From Roseimaritima ulvae (GTDB lineage Bacteria; Planctomycetota; Planctomycetia; Pirellulales; Pirellulaceae): a stretch of DNA of 64,000 nt. The notes below the pieces were generated by a model. The model searched no databases. It was not told where the DNA came from and saw only the letters and a list, made by a program, of their open reading frames with translations. Shown piece after piece: positions 62,204 through 64,000 of this stretch. The DNA is taken from the NCBI RefSeq assembly GCF_008065135.1, contig NZ_CP042914.1, positions 3,286,001 to 3,350,000 of the forward strand, read 5' to 3'. Numbering within the stretch: position 1 is the first letter of the stretch; every line of letters starts with the position of its first letter. Both the position numbers and the translations under genes were made by a program.

Positions 62204-63037
62204 TTATTTCACCTCATTTAGCTCTATCGGCAATGCCCCACCCATCCAGCCTTCAACGTAAACGACTACGCGCTGATCGAGAAACGTTCCATCGGCATTG
62301 TATGTTTTGTTAGGATTGACCTCCGCGATAACGTCTAAGCAGGCCCAATTTTTTCCATCGATTGACTGCGGGGAAATTTCTGTACGGACAAACATGGCTG
62401 ATGTTTGTTCAAACACATACTCCTTGGTGCCATTCTCCTTCACTGTGACCGGGGTGCCATCGGCGTCTTTCTTTTTGCCGGTGACGATTCCCAACTTTTC
62501 AACTTTTTCCCAGCGTTTGCTTTGATGGAAGGTGTGCATGTACCAAGTGTCACGAATTCCTTGGCCTGAAGACTCGTGTCCGGTAGCAACGGTGAGCTCG
62601 AAAAAAGACAGCTTGTCCAAAGGGGCAATTTTGTACCGGGCCCTCGGATGCTGTTCTGTGAGCGTTCCAACATCGTAGACACGGGATGCCCAGGTCTGGG
62701 CACGTAAAGAATCCAATACTCTTTCCGCCTCCGTTTTCATTGAATCGATCGTTTTTCTGTCGGCATCAGATTGCTCCTTCAAATCGGCGACAGCAATCGC
62801 CGCTGTTCCTAGAACCGACTTTTCGACAAGTGCGGGGATCTGTATCCAACTGGTTACACCAAGCCATGCCAAAGTACCAAGCAGAAGAAACGAAAAGACA
62901 GCTGTGCCCGCAGTCCAAATATTGGATGTCTTGCCACTAATATTAGCTGTAGTGATCTCGAGTCGTCTCGTAAGCTCCTCCAATTCTTTGATGCGTGCTT
63001 CTGTACGATCTACGTTAGGTGGTGACTCTTCAGACAT
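62204..63037 (-). CDS. Membrane-anchored protein with coiled coil, unknown
   Basis: 277 residues from ATG 63037. An N-terminal charged helix (VDRTEARIKELEELTRRLEI) precedes one membrane helix (AGTAVFSFLLLGTLAWLGV) and a second helix region. The C-terminal domain (about 130-277) is beta-rich (YDVGTLTEQHPRARYKIAPL, FVRTEISPQSIDGKNWACLD). No family recognised. It may be prophage cargo or host. Confidence 0.7.
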   Translation of the reverse strand: MSEESPPNVDRTEARIKELEELTRRLEITTANISGKTSNIWTAGTAVFSFLLLGTLAWLGVTSWIQIPALVEKSVLGTAAIAVADLKEQSDADRKTIDSMKTEAERVLDSLRAQTWASRVYDVGTLTEQHPRARYKIAPLDKLSFFELTVATGHESSGQGIRDTWYMHTFHQSKRWEKVEKLGIVTGKKKDADGTPVTVKENGTKEYVFEQTSAMFVRTEISPQSIDGKNWACLDVIAEVNPNKTYNADGTFLDQRVVVYVEGWMGGALPIELNEVK

Positions 63038-63420
63038 AGTGATGTCCTGGACGCAAATACTGGAAAGGTGTGGGCGGCGGTTGTGCCCCCCCAATAGTAT
63101 TGTGGCGATTGACTTTGGACAAAACAAGTAGCCCGCATCGGCCGTTCCTTCTTCTTGTTACCGCAGTGCTGCATTCGTTCGATACTGCACGCGAAGACGT
63201 ACTTGGTTCATGTGCTGCAGTAGAGAGAAACACTGATGATTGAAAATGCCAGGGACAGGATTAGTAGGGGGTTGGACACGCTTCGCCGCTACAATTTGCT
63301 CACGTAATTGCTGAGACCTTCAGCCGTTTCCAGCTGATGGATAAGCAGCCATTTCCGTCTCCTGACTTTGGTTCACTGCGTACTTAAGCCAAACGTCTTG
63401 CAACAAAGGATCATGAGAAA
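63038..63420. other. Divergent intergenic region, no gene seen
   Basis: About 380 bases between the leftward membrane protein and the rightward gene at 63421. No copy of the tRNA-Ser 3' end was found here. Confidence 0.35.
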
Positions 63421-63927
63421 ATGATTCAGTGGCAGTACTTTCCCAAATCCGATGCGGCACCGCCCATCGCCGCCGATGTGATTGCTGCGTTCGAGTCTGC
63501 CACCAGCTCGATTGATTCGTCACGACACACTCTCGGCAGCAACTCGGTTCTTGCAGCGATCACTCCTCAGCTGCAGGCCGCTGGCTTTATGGTTGAAACC
63601 GGGAAGAAGGCAGCCGACAAAATCTCTGTACCGGTCCTTTTCGGCCTCAACGGTCAGCTCGAGAAATCTTTCGACGCAGATGCTTATCACGCTGACTCTG
63701 GGCTTGTTCTTGAAGTCGAAGCCGGGCGTGCGGTTGCCAACAACCAGTTTCTCAAAGATCTGTTTCAGGCCTGCATGATGCATAACGTCTACTATCTTGC
63801 CATCGCCGTCCGCAACGACTATCGCGGCTCATCCGATTTCGACGCTGTTCTTCGATTCTTCGACACGATGTACGCCAGCAACCGGTTGAGCTTGCCGCTG
63901 AAAGGGATTCTCGTAATCGGCTACTGA
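63421..63927 (+). CDS. Possible PD-(D/E)xK-type nuclease, weakly supported
   Basis: 168 residues. The segment LEVEAGRAVANNQFLKDLF (E-x-E, as in a PD-(D/E)xK core) following a hydrophobic strand SGLVLEVEAG suggests a restriction-endonuclease-like fold, with a helix FESATSSIDSSRH before it. The lysine of the motif is not certain. It may be a cargo nuclease of the prophage or a host gene. Confidence in the function is low; the gene is likely real. Confidence 0.6.
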   Translation: MIQWQYFPKSDAAPPIAADVIAAFESATSSIDSSRHTLGSNSVLAAITPQLQAAGFMVETGKKAADKISVPVLFGLNGQLEKSFDADAYHADSGLVLEVEAGRAVANNQFLKDLFQACMMHNVYYLAIAVRNDYRGSSDFDAVLRFFDTMYASNRLSLPLKGILVIGY

Positions 63928-64000
63928 TTCCTGAAGGCTGCCAGCTTGGGAGGCATCCCACCGACCGGTTTGGTAGAATCCTGCCGTCTTGCGGAGTCAG
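63928..64000. other. Window end, no feature
   Basis: 73 bases after the last gene. No feature is seen here and no attachment-site copy. Confidence 0.5.

Overview
The window (high GC, Gram-negative-type gene content) looks like a planctomycete chromosome, most likely Pirellulaceae. The main reasons are a cell-wall protein made of YTV repeats (18043-19830), a large membrane-anchored Hanks-type kinase with a WD-less, TPR-like tail, several secreted proteins found only in this group, a Rho factor with a Gly/Arg-rich N-terminus, SHD1 and GYF_2 domains, and families of dispersed stem-loop repeats between genes. Genus cannot be decided from the sequence alone.

Host part (1-27056). From left to right: a truncated dynamin-like P-loop GTPase (-), a primary-type sigma-70 factor (+), a three-gene leftward cluster of kinase plus two secreted proteins (10914-2970), an M28 metallopeptidase and a tetraether-synthase-like radical SAM protein (+), YceH, a secretin-N-like secreted protein, tRNA-Gln(UUG) and Rex (-), the YTV protein (+), Bcp peroxiredoxin (-), rsfS-argS (+), a thioredoxin/YHS fusion (-), rho with a strong promoter and a leader of about 470 nt (+), and tRNA-Ser(GGA). 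Dispersed repeats fill most gaps.

Mobile part (27057 to at least 61617). A tyrosine recombinase abuts the 3' end of tRNA-Ser(GGA), the classical attachment site arrangement. It is followed by an excisionase-like gene and a siphovirus-type prophage whose structural genes all run leftward: HK97 capsid, head-tail connector, head closure, gp10-like, tail terminator, tail tube, tail-assembly chaperones with a programmed -1 frameshift, tape measure, and minor tail proteins. A second leftward block carries an AAA+ ATPase, a vWA-like protein, an ArdC/N6-adenine methyltransferase, an ASCH protein, both terminase subunits, a lipase and a trypsin-like protease with collagen-like repeats. No portal or prohead protease is visible, and no right attachment site was found, so the prophage is either incomplete or continues past the window.

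The most interesting parts are two accessory modules inside the prophage. (i) 46794-50116 encodes a GT4 glycosyltransferase, an HNH nuclease, a ParB-like protein and an ABC-ATPase/GNAT fusion that resembles Mom DNA-modification enzymes; overlapping genes suggest one operon, possibly for DNA hypermodification. (ii) 42517-44947, in the opposite direction and with lower GC, encodes a PHP-phosphoesterase/ABC-type ATPase fusion with an overlapping 99-residue partner, a candidate anti-phage system. The cargo between the two blocks is separated by decayed copies of the 3' end of the Mom-like gene (45095-45232, and probably 41888-41970), suggesting that the end of that gene is a repeated cargo insertion point.
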